A stretch of DNA of 64,000 nt. Source: Candidatus Hydrogenedentota bacterium (GTDB lineage Bacteria > Hydrogenedentota > Hydrogenedentia > Hydrogenedentales > SLHB01). The notes beneath the pieces were generated by a model that was not told the origin of the DNA, did no database searches, and saw only the letters and a list, made by a program, of their open reading frames with translations. Where the stretch lies: the NCBI GenBank assembly GCA_020849535.1, contig JADLGB010000240.1, forward strand, positions 21,598 to 85,597. Direction: 5' to 3'. This document shows, piece after piece, positions 50,505 to 58,771 of this stretch; the stretch's first letter is position 1, and each line of letters opens with the position of its first letter. A program made the position numbers and the translations under genes.

Positions 50505-51581
50505 ATGTGCGATTTTCACATATCTCGCCGCGGGTTTCTCAAGAGTGCGGGCGCGGCCGCGGCCATCAGCACGCTGCCCGTCAGCATGGTCGAACTCGCG
50601 TTTGCCGAGCCGGAAAAGAACTTCACCTTCGCCTACATCTCCGATTCCCACATTCAGGAGATTGAAGGCGCCAAGTTCGTGCGCAATTGGGACCGAGGCC
50701 TGATCCGCGCCGTGGCGGAAACCAATTTGCTGAATCCCAAGCCCGATTTCGTCGTGTTCGGGGGAGACCTGGCGCAACTCGGCAAGAAGTCTGAGTTGGA
50801 CCACGGCGCCGAAATGCTCGCGAAGCTGAACTACGACGTGCATTGCGTCATGGGAGAACACGACTACTACCTCGACCTCGGGAAGTACTGGTCGGAGTTG
50901 TACGGCCCCCACTACTACAGTTGGGACCATAAGGGGGTGCACTTCATCACGCTCAACAGCGTCCTGACGTACGACGAGTGGACGCACGAGCGTTGGCCCA
51001 CCGAGATGCAACGAATGATCGAGATGGCGGGATTGGACAATCCCAACGGGTCGCCTTTCATGGTTGGCGACAAACAACGCGAATGGCTGGCCAAGGATTT
51101 GTCGAAGGTCAAGACGGACACGCCCATCGTCCTCTTTTCGCATTCGCCCATACAGAAGATCTACAAGGGGTGGAACTTCTGGACCGAGGACGCCGAGCAG
51201 ATCCAGGAACTGCTCCAACCGTTCGACAACGCTACTGTAATCTACGGACACGTCCACCAGATCCAGTACAACCAGATCGGCAACATCAGCTTCCACGCAG
51301 TGATGGCCACGGCATGGCCATGGCCCTATCCGGAAACCTATGCGCAAGCGGAGCAACACATGCCGAAGCTGACGGTGCCCATGAACCGCGCAGACCCCTT
51401 CTTCGAGCGGGATGCCACGGGCTGGCAGCTCATCGATTTGAATAGCGGCCGCGTGGCCATGAGATACAACCTTTACAACAATACAAACAGAACCGTGAAG
51501 TACAACCCTGCGACGAATCAGCCCGAGGACGAGGCCTACCAGCAGCCGGAAAGCCGAGTGGCTCCGCAGATCCACTACTAG
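50505..51581 (+). CDS. Tat-exported metallophosphoesterase
   Basis: 358 residues. Twin-arginine signal SRRGFLK near the N-terminus and a hydrophobic stretch AAAAISTLPVSM. The calcineurin-like motifs are complete: ISDSHIQ, VVFGGDLAQLG, GEHDYY (Glu in place of the usual Asn), LFSHSPIQ, and YGHVHQIQ. Twelve bases after the peroxidase gene and followed by a cytochrome, so it is a Tat-secreted two-metal phosphatase or phosphodiesterase acting with periplasmic redox proteins. Substrate unknown. Confidence 0.88.
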   Translation: MCDFHISRRGFLKSAGAAAAISTLPVSMVELAFAEPEKNFTFAYISDSHIQEIEGAKFVRNWDRGLIRAVAETNLLNPKPDFVVFGGDLAQLGKKSELDHGAEMLAKLNYDVHCVMGEHDYYLDLGKYWSELYGPHYYSWDHKGVHFITLNSVLTYDEWTHERWPTEMQRMIEMAGLDNPNGSPFMVGDKQREWLAKDLSKVKTDTPIVLFSHSPIQKIYKGWNFWTEDAEQIQELLQPFDNATVIYGHVHQIQYNQIGNISFHAVMATAWPWPYPETYAQAEQHMPKLTVPMNRADPFFERDATGWQLIDLNSGRVAMRYNLYNNTNRTVKYNPATNQPEDEAYQQPESRVAPQIHY

Positions 51582-51593
51582 GAGGTGACGATC

Positions 51594-52016
51594 ATGAGGA
51601 AACGTACCTTGACGATTAGCGTGGGGTTGCTCGCGGTCGTGTGCGCGCTCGTGTTCGTGAACATTCGGGTAAGCCGTGCCGACGAGTTCACCAAAGAAGA
51701 CCTCGACCGCTGGAATGCGGAATACATGAGCGTTGTGAAACAGGGAAGAGAGCTCTGGACCAGCGGGACGCTCGGCACCAACGGCGTCGCATGCGCACAG
51801 TGCCATCCCAATGGCGCAAACACCCACCCCGAAACGTATCCGAAGTTTCAGCAGCAATTGGGGAGGGTGGTTCCCCTGCGCGACATGATCAACTGGTGTC
51901 TTCAGAACCCATTGGAAGGTAAGGCGCTCGAAGCAAACGACCCCAAGATGGTCGCGATCGAAGCATACCTTTCGTATGAACGCCGAGGGGTACCCATCGA
52001 TCCGGGCAAACATTGA
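51594..52016 (+). CDS. Monohaem c-type cytochrome, SoxA/SoxX-like
   Basis: 140 residues from the ATG seven bases after AGGAGGT; a GTG nine bases upstream lies in that site. A signal anchor (TLTISVGLLAVVCALVFVNI) and one CxxCH (CAQCHPNG) are seen. The tail (INWCLQNPLEGKALEANDPKMVAIEAYL) resembles the segment of SoxA-type cytochromes. No other sox gene is nearby. As the third gene of the operon it could pass electrons to the peroxidase. Confidence 0.8.
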   Translation: MRKRTLTISVGLLAVVCALVFVNIRVSRADEFTKEDLDRWNAEYMSVVKQGRELWTSGTLGTNGVACAQCHPNGANTHPETYPKFQQQLGRVVPLRDMINWCLQNPLEGKALEANDPKMVAIEAYLSYERRGVPIDPGKH

Positions 52017-52023
52017 AAGACAC

Positions 52024-52070
52024 GTTCCTTTCGGCAGGAACAAGTGCCGGCCAAGACGTTAAGAAACGTC
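52024..52070 (+). terminator. Two hairpins after the cytochrome gene
   Basis: GTTCCT/AGGAAC (52024-52041) and GACGTT/AACGTC (52055-52070, loop AAGA) directly follow the cytochrome stop codon and separate it from the PerR-like gene. Weak U-tract. Confidence 0.4.
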
Positions 52071-52148
52071 CAGCTTTAGGGAGGATGTAAATGCGCACAG
52101 GGAATTCAGGTATAATCCCTGCGGATCACTGATGCCCTGGAAAGCGAG

Positions 52149-52622
52149 TTGACCGTGAAGAAGAATCCCCAAAGAACTGCGGAGATAGAGGCGCGGGTGA
52201 GCGGCTTTGTGCTCGCGTGCAAAGAACGTGGCCTGCGCCTGACGCATCAGCGGCTTGAAGTGTACCGGGCCCTGGCGAAAGCCAAAGACCACCCCAGCGC
52301 GGAAATGCTGTATCAACGGGTACGCAAACGTGTCCCGACGATCTCGCTGGACACGGTGTACCGCACGCTGGGGAGCCTCGAGGAAGAGGGCTTCATCGCC
52401 CGCGTCGGCACGGCCATGTCGAGCGCGCGGTTCGAGTTCAACCCCGAACCCCACCACCACTTTGTGTGCGTGCGCTGTGGCGGCATCCGTGACGTGGAGG
52501 CCCATTCCCTCGGCCACGACGCGTTGGCGAAGTATCTTCCCAAGTCCTACCATGTACTCTCCAGTCACGTGGAATTCCGGGGGCTTTGCCCGGACTGCTT
52601 GGAAAAGACTTCGAAATCCTGA
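52149..52622 (+). CDS. perR: Fur-family regulator, PerR-like
   Basis: 157 residues; TTG start (GGAAAG upstream), or GTG two codons later. Winged helix (GLRLTHQRLEVYRALAKAKDHPSAEMLYQRV, TISLDTVYRTLGSLEEEGFI) followed by the dimerisation domain with HHHFVCVRCG and CPDC, the structural-zinc Cys pairs, and SSHVEFRGLC, found in PerR-type members. It may sense peroxide by metal-catalysed oxidation of a His and control the neighbouring peroxidase genes. A TATAAT at 52111-52116 sits inside an inverted repeat (CAGGGA / TCCCTG), suggesting autoregulation. Confidence 0.88.
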   Translation: MTVKKNPQRTAEIEARVSGFVLACKERGLRLTHQRLEVYRALAKAKDHPSAEMLYQRVRKRVPTISLDTVYRTLGSLEEEGFIARVGTAMSSARFEFNPEPHHHFVCVRCGGIRDVEAHSLGHDALAKYLPKSYHVLSSHVEFRGLCPDCLEKTSKS

Positions 52623-52660
52623 GCCGTCTCGCCGCCTGTGCCCGCGGTCTTTGAAACGCC

Positions 52661-53545
52661 CTACTTGTCCGCGTTGCGTTTACCCAACCTGTAAGACACC
52701 GGGTCTGCCGTATCGGAAGCCCATTCGCCGCTGGGCGCCAATTCCCCGCTTGCCTCCAGTGAGAACGACACGTCGATGCGGCGCCCAAGCCGCACAATAG
52801 GATTGCCGTTCTTGCGATCCAGGAAGCCGCGGAACGGCGCCTTCATCTCCGCTTCATGGCCGTCTTTGGATATGCCGATTTCGATAATCCCCTGGTAGAC
52901 GGGACCCTTGTCCACAACCCAGACGATGGCGGCGCCGTTCGGCAGGATGATCTCCTCGTCGAGACCGGTGGGCCAGTCCCAATACACCCATTGGGTGTAC
53001 CAGTCGTATGTGCCGGGCCGCAGTTTAATCCAGCCCTGAGACTGCTGATCCTGGGCCGCCAGGTATTCGCCCTCGTTCCGGCAGCCGTGGTTGAGATAGT
53101 GGCCGGTATTGAAATAACCTCCAAAGAACTCCACCTCCATGTTCATATCGTAGCCCGGAGAGGTGGGGTAATACCCGCCTTCGTGCAACCAGTATCCCGT
53201 CTCATCTTTGTTGTCTACATCAATCGTGACGATGACGTAGTAGCGGCCTTCCTTGCCCTCAGAAGCCTTCTGGGTGCGCCCAATCACGCCCGTGGACCGG
53301 AAGTAGGCGTACAGGTTTTCGGCATCGTGAGTAACCTTGAACTCGACGAGGTCCACATCGGGGTGGTCCACCGGAGCCGGGGTGTCGCCTGGCTGGTCGT
53401 GGTCCGTGTCGTGCGTATCCCCCGCCGGATCCGTGTGGGACGGGATATCCGCCCAGTCGTTGAACTTCCCGTTGATCTTGATGGTGTGCATGGGCTCCGC
53501 GTAGGCCCCAATCGTACACACCAGTACCACCGCGAGAATTCTCAT
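52661..53545 (-). CDS. Secreted CBM9/DOMON-like beta-sandwich protein, copy 1
   Basis: 294 residues from the ATG giving a signal peptide (MRILAVVLVCTIGAYAEP). The body opens with INGKFNDWADIP, the INGxxxDWxxxP start typical of CBM9-like domains, and continues with Asp/Tyr-rich strands (VDLVEFKVTHDAENLYAYFRS, YYVIVTIDVDNKDETGY). It is clearly paralogous to the protein at 55389: the two share long stretches such as GYYPTSPGYDMNMEVEF/ GYYPTTPGYDMNMEVEF and KGPVYQGIIEI. The other copy has a longer calcium-repeat tail, absent here. Probable extracellular glycan binding. Confidence 0.78.
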   Translation of the reverse strand: MRILAVVLVCTIGAYAEPMHTIKINGKFNDWADIPSHTDPAGDTHDTDHDQPGDTPAPVDHPDVDLVEFKVTHDAENLYAYFRSTGVIGRTQKASEGKEGRYYVIVTIDVDNKDETGYWLHEGGYYPTSPGYDMNMEVEFFGGYFNTGHYLNHGCRNEGEYLAAQDQQSQGWIKLRPGTYDWYTQWVYWDWPTGLDEEIILPNGAAIVWVVDKGPVYQGIIEIGISKDGHEAEMKAPFRGFLDRKNGNPIVRLGRRIDVSFSLEASGELAPSGEWASDTADPVSYRLGKRNADK

Positions 53546-53878
53546 GCCACACCCCTCCGTTCCGCTTGCTAAGCTTTCGATGATTCCCCTCGGAGAGCAG
53601 CCCTCCGCACTTCCCCGATTGTAATGGATATCCGGCCAACGGGCAATCCCCTTCGCAGCCCTTGTCAGCGGCAGACGAAAGGAATAGACTGGACGCGGGG
53701 GCGGGATGGCCTGTGCTGCCACCCGTTGACGCCAGCGAAGTAGGGTAGTTTCAAGCATGGGGGCGGGGCGGTACGTGCGAAAGCATACCCGGCGTATCAG
53801 TCTGGAATCCTATCTCTGACGCCAGCTTACACCGGCATGCTACCACTGCGGACATCGCTCTGACCCGAGGAGGCGGTC
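53546..53878. other. 333-base gap between divergent genes
   Basis: Start regions of the two divergent secreted-protein genes. The plus-strand gene has GAGGAGGCGGTC before its ATG. No promoter pair stands out and no gene is credible. Confidence 0.4.
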
Positions 53879-55312
53879 ATGGGCGGTTGTGTGAGCCGAC
53901 GGGCGTTCCTGGGGTGTAGTCTGGCCGGTGGTGTGCTCCTGGGCGCGCAAGCGAGCGGGCGAACCGTGTCACCGGTGTTGGATGATGATCGTTGGCCCAA
54001 GCGGCCGCCGGTCAAGATTCATACCGTGTACGTGGGGCGAACGGGCGATATCTACCTCTCGCGCCCCACGGAGGAGATTGACAAGTTCAAGAACTACCTC
54101 GCCGAAGTCGAGAAACGTCTCGGGGATGTGCAGTTCACGGGCGGCGAACTCATCCCGCCGGCGGATGCGGCGGCCGTGCTTCCCCAACTTCCGAATGCGG
54201 AGGGCGTCTTGCTCTTCCATCTTTCGGGGCACGGGGGCGGCGCGCCATGGGAAGCGATGAAGCAAATCGTCGATGCGGGTCTCCCGACGGCGGTCTTCTC
54301 ACAGCCGTTCAGCGGCCACGGGTGGATGTATTTCCCGGATTGGCGGAAGCAAGGCAAGAAGGTCGTGTCCTTGCCGACAAGCGACTGGGGCGAGATCGAC
54401 CGCATTGCGGCGTTGATGCGGGTTCCCCCGCGCCTGAAGCAGACCCGCATCCTAGTGGTCCGGGGCCCGATGGGCACGCCCGCGGCCTGCTCGGCGGAAC
54501 AGGTGAAGCAACGCTTGGGCGTCGACCTCGTTCCCATTACGGTTGAACAAACGCAGGAAGCGTTCAATGCCGTGGATCCGGCAGCAGCCGAGAAGGAAGC
54601 GGAAGCGTATTGGATCGGTGAGGCGAAGAAGATCGTCGAACCCACGCGCCAGGAGATCATTGATGCGACGCGGTTCTACCTCGCGCTGAAGAACCTGATG
54701 ATCGAGCACCAGGCGACGGCCGTGACCAGCTCCAATTGCATGGGTGATCCCGCCAAGGGTTGCCTTGCGTTCAGCAAGCTCAACGATATGGGCTTCGTTG
54801 GCGCCTGCGAAGGCGATATGGACTCCACCTTGACAATGCTCATGTTCGCGTATGCCTTTGGAGTGCCGGGTTTCATCTCGGACCCGGTTTTCGACACCGC
54901 GCGCAACGCCCTGATCCACTTCCATTGCACCTCGGCTACGTGCATGGACGGTCCCGGTGGCAAACGGCTTCCGTTCTCGATCCGCACGCAGACCGACAGC
55001 CACCGCGGCGTGGCGCTTGACGTGGAGAATCGCGTTGGGCAACCGGTCACCTGCGCGAAGTTCGTGAATCTCGACACGTTGCTGGTATCAAGCGGCAAGA
55101 TCATCGATGTGACGCATGACACGCTGGGGTGCCGCACGCAATTCGTCACGGAAGTGGCGGACGCCCGGAAGATGTTCCACAACTGGGGCGCCGGCGTGCT
55201 CCAGGGTGACACAATGACACTGTTGCACCGGGTCGTGTTTTACGGCGACCACATGCAGAGCATGAACGATCTCGCCTCGCTCGTGGGGTTTAAGGTCGTG
55301 GAAGAGGCATGA
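53879..55312 (+). CDS. Tat-exported L-fucose-isomerase-like protein
   Basis: 477 residues. Twin-arginine signal (SRRAFLGCSLAGGVLLGAQASG), then a fold like L-fucose/arabinose isomerase: Rossmann-like N-terminal domains (GVLLFHLSGHGG, RILVVRGPMGTP) and a C-terminal domain with TSSNCMGDP, GACEGDMDSTLTMLM and FHCTSATCMDGPGG, where Glu and Asp of CEGDMD would bind the metal as in this superfamily. Export by Tat is unusual for a sugar isomerase, so the protein may act in the periplasm on released sugars or be a repurposed relative. Confidence 0.75.
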   Translation: MGGCVSRRAFLGCSLAGGVLLGAQASGRTVSPVLDDDRWPKRPPVKIHTVYVGRTGDIYLSRPTEEIDKFKNYLAEVEKRLGDVQFTGGELIPPADAAAVLPQLPNAEGVLLFHLSGHGGGAPWEAMKQIVDAGLPTAVFSQPFSGHGWMYFPDWRKQGKKVVSLPTSDWGEIDRIAALMRVPPRLKQTRILVVRGPMGTPAACSAEQVKQRLGVDLVPITVEQTQEAFNAVDPAAAEKEAEAYWIGEAKKIVEPTRQEIIDATRFYLALKNLMIEHQATAVTSSNCMGDPAKGCLAFSKLNDMGFVGACEGDMDSTLTMLMFAYAFGVPGFISDPVFDTARNALIHFHCTSATCMDGPGGKRLPFSIRTQTDSHRGVALDVENRVGQPVTCAKFVNLDTLLVSSGKIIDVTHDTLGCRTQFVTEVADARKMFHNWGAGVLQGDTMTLLHRVVFYGDHMQSMNDLASLVGFKVVEEA

Positions 55313-55331
55313 CCGGTAAGAGACAAGAGAA

Positions 55332-55371
55332 GATCGGACGGATCGGACCGATTCGTCCGATCCGTCCGATC
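55332..55371. terminator. 16-base-pair hairpin between convergent genes
   Basis: Bases 55332-55347 pair perfectly with 55356-55371 (GATCGGACGGATCGGA arm, eight-base loop). It is built from repeats of GATCCGTCC and lies 20 bases after the isomerase-like stop and just before the end of the convergent gene. Confidence 0.6.
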
Positions 55372-55388
55372 CGTCCGATTGCTCCGCT

Positions 55389-56525
55389 TCAGCGGAGTGG
55401 CTTCTGACTGAATACCGGCACAGTCACCACCGGCACACCCACCGGCGGTGTGCTTCCGCTGTCGCGCGGATCCGTACTGTAGGCGTACTCCTGCTCGTTG
55501 GTGAACGTGTCGTTGTCAGGGTCGCCATTGGCGCCTTGGTCCGGGTCCGTCGAACCATCATCGTTGGGATTCAAGACGTTGTCCGCCTCCCAACCATCCG
55601 GCAAGCCGTCGCCGTCGCTGTCTTCAGTCGGAAGCGCAAGGTAATAGCCGTTGATGGGGTCGGCCGTGTCCGAGGCCCATAGCGCGCCAACGGCCAATTC
55701 CCCGCTGGCCTCCAGCGAAAACGAGGCATCGATGGTGTAGCCCAGCGCCATGATGGGCGTCGTATAATCGGGGTACTTCATGAAACCGCGAAACGGGGCC
55801 TTCATCTCCGCCTCGTGACCGTCTGGGGAAAGCGCGATCTCGATGATGCCCTGATACACAGGGCCCTTGTCTGCTACCCAGATGATCGTGGAATGGCCGT
55901 CGGGCAAGGTGATCTCGCCCGGGTTCCCCTGGGGCGTATCCCACCACACCCACTGCGTGTACCAGTCGTAGGTGCCGGCTTTCACATCGACAATACCGTT
56001 GGCCTGATCGATCTGGGCCTGGTCGTATTCGTTCTCATCCAGACACCCGTGATTGAGGTAGTGGCCCGTGTTGAACGCGGCGTCGTAGAACTCAACCTCC
56101 ATGTTCATGTCGTAGCCAGGGGTTGTCGGGTAATAACCGCCTTCATGCAACGGGTAGCCCGTCGCATCGTCGTTGTCCACATCGATCGTGACGATGACGT
56201 AGAAGCGCCCTGCCGTCCCAACTGTGTGGGACTGCGTGCGGCCGATGACGCCCGTGGACTTGAAGTAGGCGTACAAGTTGTTCTCATCGTGCGTGAACTT
56301 GCACTCAATCAGGTCGACATCTTCGTGATCGACGTAGGCGGGGGTGTCGCCCGGCAGATCGTGGTCCGTGTCGTGCTGATCGTCCACGGGGTCCGTATAG
56401 GAAGGCACATACTGCCAGTCCGTGAAACTCCCGTCCAAGGTGATGCGCGATACAGGCTCCGCAAAAACCGGTATCGAGATGAGCAACCCCAATACGGCAA
56501 CCAAAACTGCCCTATGCTTCTTCAC
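55389..56525 (-). CDS. Secreted CBM9/DOMON-like protein, copy 2, with calcium-repeat tail
   Basis: 378 residues from GTG after GGAGGAAC; a signal peptide follows (HRAVLVAVLGLLISIPVFAEP). The first about 290 residues are a paralogue of the protein at 52661. The C-terminus adds an Asp-rich segment (EDSDGDGLPDGWEADN, DPDNDTFTNEQEY) of the thrombospondin type-3/calcium-binding kind. Longer upstream frames extend into a palindromic repeat and are rejected. Confidence 0.78.
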   Translation of the reverse strand: MKKHRAVLVAVLGLLISIPVFAEPVSRITLDGSFTDWQYVPSYTDPVDDQHDTDHDLPGDTPAYVDHEDVDLIECKFTHDENNLYAYFKSTGVIGRTQSHTVGTAGRFYVIVTIDVDNDDATGYPLHEGGYYPTTPGYDMNMEVEFYDAAFNTGHYLNHGCLDENEYDQAQIDQANGIVDVKAGTYDWYTQWVWWDTPQGNPGEITLPDGHSTIIWVADKGPVYQGIIEIALSPDGHEAEMKAPFRGFMKYPDYTTPIMALGYTIDASFSLEASGELAVGALWASDTADPINGYYLALPTEDSDGDGLPDGWEADNVLNPNDDGSTDPDQGANGDPDNDTFTNEQEYAYSTDPRDSGSTPPVGVPVVTVPVFSQKPLR

Positions 56526-56603
56526 GTGTTCCTCCAATCCGGCGGGAGAGACCCCAATCCACAGCCAGTGTAGCACAGGCTCGCCACCACTCGCATGCCC
56601 AGG

Positions 56604-56630
56604 AGGTGGCATGGGCATCTTGCCCATGGT
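56604..56630. repeat. Inverted third copy of the 7.7-kb hairpin repeat
   Basis: GGCATGGGCATCTTGCCCAT is the reverse complement (with one change) of the unit at 7703-7729. It lies upstream of the CBM9-like gene. Confidence 0.6.
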
Positions 56631-56637
56631 CTGGGAC

Positions 56638-57930
56638 TTACAACCCCGGATATCCCCTGTTGTCGCGTTGCGCTGTTTCAAAAGCGCGGCTGGTTGCGAA
56701 CACCTTCACCTCCAACGGCTGCATGCGAACGATGATCTCCCCATCCGTTACGCGGAGCGTTTCCTCGGTGTAAAGGCACATCAGGTCTCGCCCTTCGAGC
56801 GGCGCCAATCCAGATACTTCTACGCCCATGTGCGGCGTCGAGTCTTCATTAGCCAGGATGATGAGCCAATCTTCGCCCGCGCGCCGGGCCGTCATGAACA
56901 CGCCCAGGCCCGAGCGCTCCTTCTCAAGCTCGACCAGATGCACCTTCACGTTCTCCTCACTTGGCGCGACGAGGAAAGGTTGCAGCATGGCGAGTTCCGC
57001 GGTCAGGTCGTAGAGCGAACGGCGGAACTCGTCGGACTTCAAGTAGCTCGACCCCCAGTAGAGAAGACCCTTGCCACCGCGCGCGATTACGTCGTAGGCC
57101 ATGAGTCGTGATTCCGCGAAGCTCGGATAGGCGTTGCCATTCTGCACGTAATCTCCGCCCAGCTCGTCCCAGGAAAAGGCCTGCATCACCATCCACACGG
57201 GCTTGCCCTTGCCAGTCTCAATCCATCGTTGCGTGGTCGCGCCCATGTGCGACGCGGGCCGCTCCTTGCCGGTGATAGGATAGGCGTCGCACCCTGTGAT
57301 GTCGGCGAAGCGCAGGCATTCCCGGACAAACCGCACATCGCTGCGCTGCGCCTCATTGATCCAGACCGGCAGCTTGCGGGTGTCCACCGAACGTATAAAC
57401 GCCGTTGCGTCCCGCATCTTCGGGATGATGTCCGCGGCCTGCGCATTGGAGTACGTGATGGCCTTTGGCGTCTGCCGCCACCATTCATCCTTCGTCTCGT
57501 AAACGCCCATGGCTTTGAAGAGGCCGCTGTATGCCGTGAAATTCCACACGATCTCGTCCGGCCCTTCCCAAACCGCGAGTGCCGGGTGATCCTTGACGGA
57601 CTCCACTTGAGATTTCAGGGCATCCGTTGGACCTTGGTTCAAGGGCAATGGCATCCAACCCATTGCCCCTACCGCCTGGACCCGGTCCAAGTCTTCCTTC
57701 GAGCCACACCGAATCAAATTGACGCCAGATGACGCCATAACCGTCAGCGCCGCATCATCCTCGGGAAGCTCGTAGAAACCGATGGGAAACAGTGGGCTGC
57801 CGTTGCGCAGAATCGTCCCATCTGTCTGCGCCCACGCGCCCGCGACGAGGAGCCCGGACACTACGAGAGTCTTCAAGCACCGCTGTTGGAGAGTCGGTTG
57901 CGGAGAACGAAGGGAAACACGCATGGCCAT
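56638..57930 (-). CDS. Secreted TIM-barrel glycoside hydrolase, GH-A-like
   Basis: 430 residues from an ATG (MAMRVSL) followed by a signal peptide (LKTLVVSGLLVAGAWAQ); an ATG 39 bases upstream is possible. Barrel strands include NLIRCGS, WEGPDEIVWN (candidate acid/base Glu), LPVWINEAQRSD (second Glu) and PVWMVMQAFSWDELGG. It ends in a beta domain (ILANEDSTPHMGVEVSG). The NxP-DE/E pattern fits clan GH-A retaining enzymes, but the family is not certain. Gene order with the CBM9-like protein suggests shared substrate. Confidence 0.72.
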   Translation of the reverse strand: MAMRVSLRSPQPTLQQRCLKTLVVSGLLVAGAWAQTDGTILRNGSPLFPIGFYELPEDDAALTVMASSGVNLIRCGSKEDLDRVQAVGAMGWMPLPLNQGPTDALKSQVESVKDHPALAVWEGPDEIVWNFTAYSGLFKAMGVYETKDEWWRQTPKAITYSNAQAADIIPKMRDATAFIRSVDTRKLPVWINEAQRSDVRFVRECLRFADITGCDAYPITGKERPASHMGATTQRWIETGKGKPVWMVMQAFSWDELGGDYVQNGNAYPSFAESRLMAYDVIARGGKGLLYWGSSYLKSDEFRRSLYDLTAELAMLQPFLVAPSEENVKVHLVELEKERSGLGVFMTARRAGEDWLIILANEDSTPHMGVEVSGLAPLEGRDLMCLYTEETLRVTDGEIIVRMQPLEVKVFATSRAFETAQRDNRGYPGL

Positions 57931-58093
57931 TCCTTTCCGTATTGCTTTAGAAAGCCAATCATCTCGCACGCGGCGATCTGTTCACTCATAGTACCGGAGA
58001 CTCAGGGTGTGAGGCACGCAGACGAGTAGGAGCAGGTGTGAGCCTGAGTGTGGGACCGGCGCCCCCGCCGGTCTCCTTGCGTACCATGTTCAC

Positions 58094-58342
58094 TCAAGAA
58101 GGCTCGCCATCGGTTGACCTTGCAGAAGGTTTGGGTGTCTCGGAATTCTGCCTTGTTTCTAAGCATCCGCGAATACTCCGGAGAAACAATCCGTTGCGCA
58201 AGACAAGAAGTGCGATTAGGCAAAGGACACCCAAATGTGAATCTGCACTACCGTGGACGACGGCACCAATTAATGCCAGGAGGATCAAGACTGCCAGAGT
58301 CACGTCGAGCACATTCAGCAGAACGTGAAGATATCGCTCCAT
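58094..58342 (-). CDS. 82-residue membrane protein, unknown function
   Basis: ATG preceded by AAGGAG eight bases upstream. Two membrane helices (about 6-28 and 37-56), then a polar tail (CLETRQNSETPKPSARS). It lies inside the inverted repeats of element D, alone on the minus strand. No family is recognised. Confidence 0.5.
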   Translation of the reverse strand: MERYLHVLLNVLDVTLAVLILLALIGAVVHGSADSHLGVLCLIALLVLRNGLFLRSIRGCLETRQNSETPKPSARSTDGEPS

Positions 58343-58464
58343 TCCCTCAACTCCTTTTGCGCCGGACGAGGAAGGCCAGCATTACATGAAGAATGGCACG
58401 GGTACTCCTCATCAATCATACACCTCACGCAGTAGTGCGTGCAGTAATGCCATTCCGCTGCCCC

Positions 58465-58625
58465 TGCACGTGATTTCCGCGCAGGCCGGAATCCATCTTT
58501 GCTCCGAGACTCTGTATCGGAGATCCCGGAATTCGTACCTTCGAAGCATCCGATGCGCATTCATTTGAATTCCACAGCGACTCTCGGCGAAGGATGGATT
58601 CCCGCGTGCGCGGGAATGACGTGCA
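58465..58625. repeat. REPIN-like element D inner
   Basis: Arms at 58465-58508 and 58581-58625 match as an inverted repeat of about 45 bases (GGAATCCATC core, TTCCCGCG / CGCGGGAA hairpin in the right arm; the left arm has changes). This sequence type is like a Neisseria dRS3-style palindrome. The remaining bases up to 58771 are non-coding. Confidence 0.65.
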
Positions 58626-58771
58626 GGCGGTCGGTGTGCTGGACCGAGGATCTGTAGGCGACTGCGCATGAAAGACCGGCGGGGGCGCCGGTCCCACACT
58701 CGGGGCCTCCGCCCTTTCTTTCTTCTGCCGACGGAGGCCGTCTTACAGCACTTACACCGATGACTATTCCG

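Larger units (their letters stand above)
58046..58701. repeat. Long inverted palindromic repeat pair (element D outer)
   Basis: A 29-base perfect inverted repeat at 58046-58074 and 58673-58701; each arm is a hairpin (ACCGGCG, loop GGGG, CGCCGGT). Compared with element A, the stem base pairs differ on both sides (A-T replaced by C-G), which preserves pairing. The pair encloses a small membrane-protein gene and element D inner. Confidence 0.7.

Noticed and set aside
50400..52043. A 547-codon minus-strand frame
   Set aside because: Antisense to the metallophosphoesterase and cytochrome genes, which have Tat, CxxCH and Shine-Dalgarno support.
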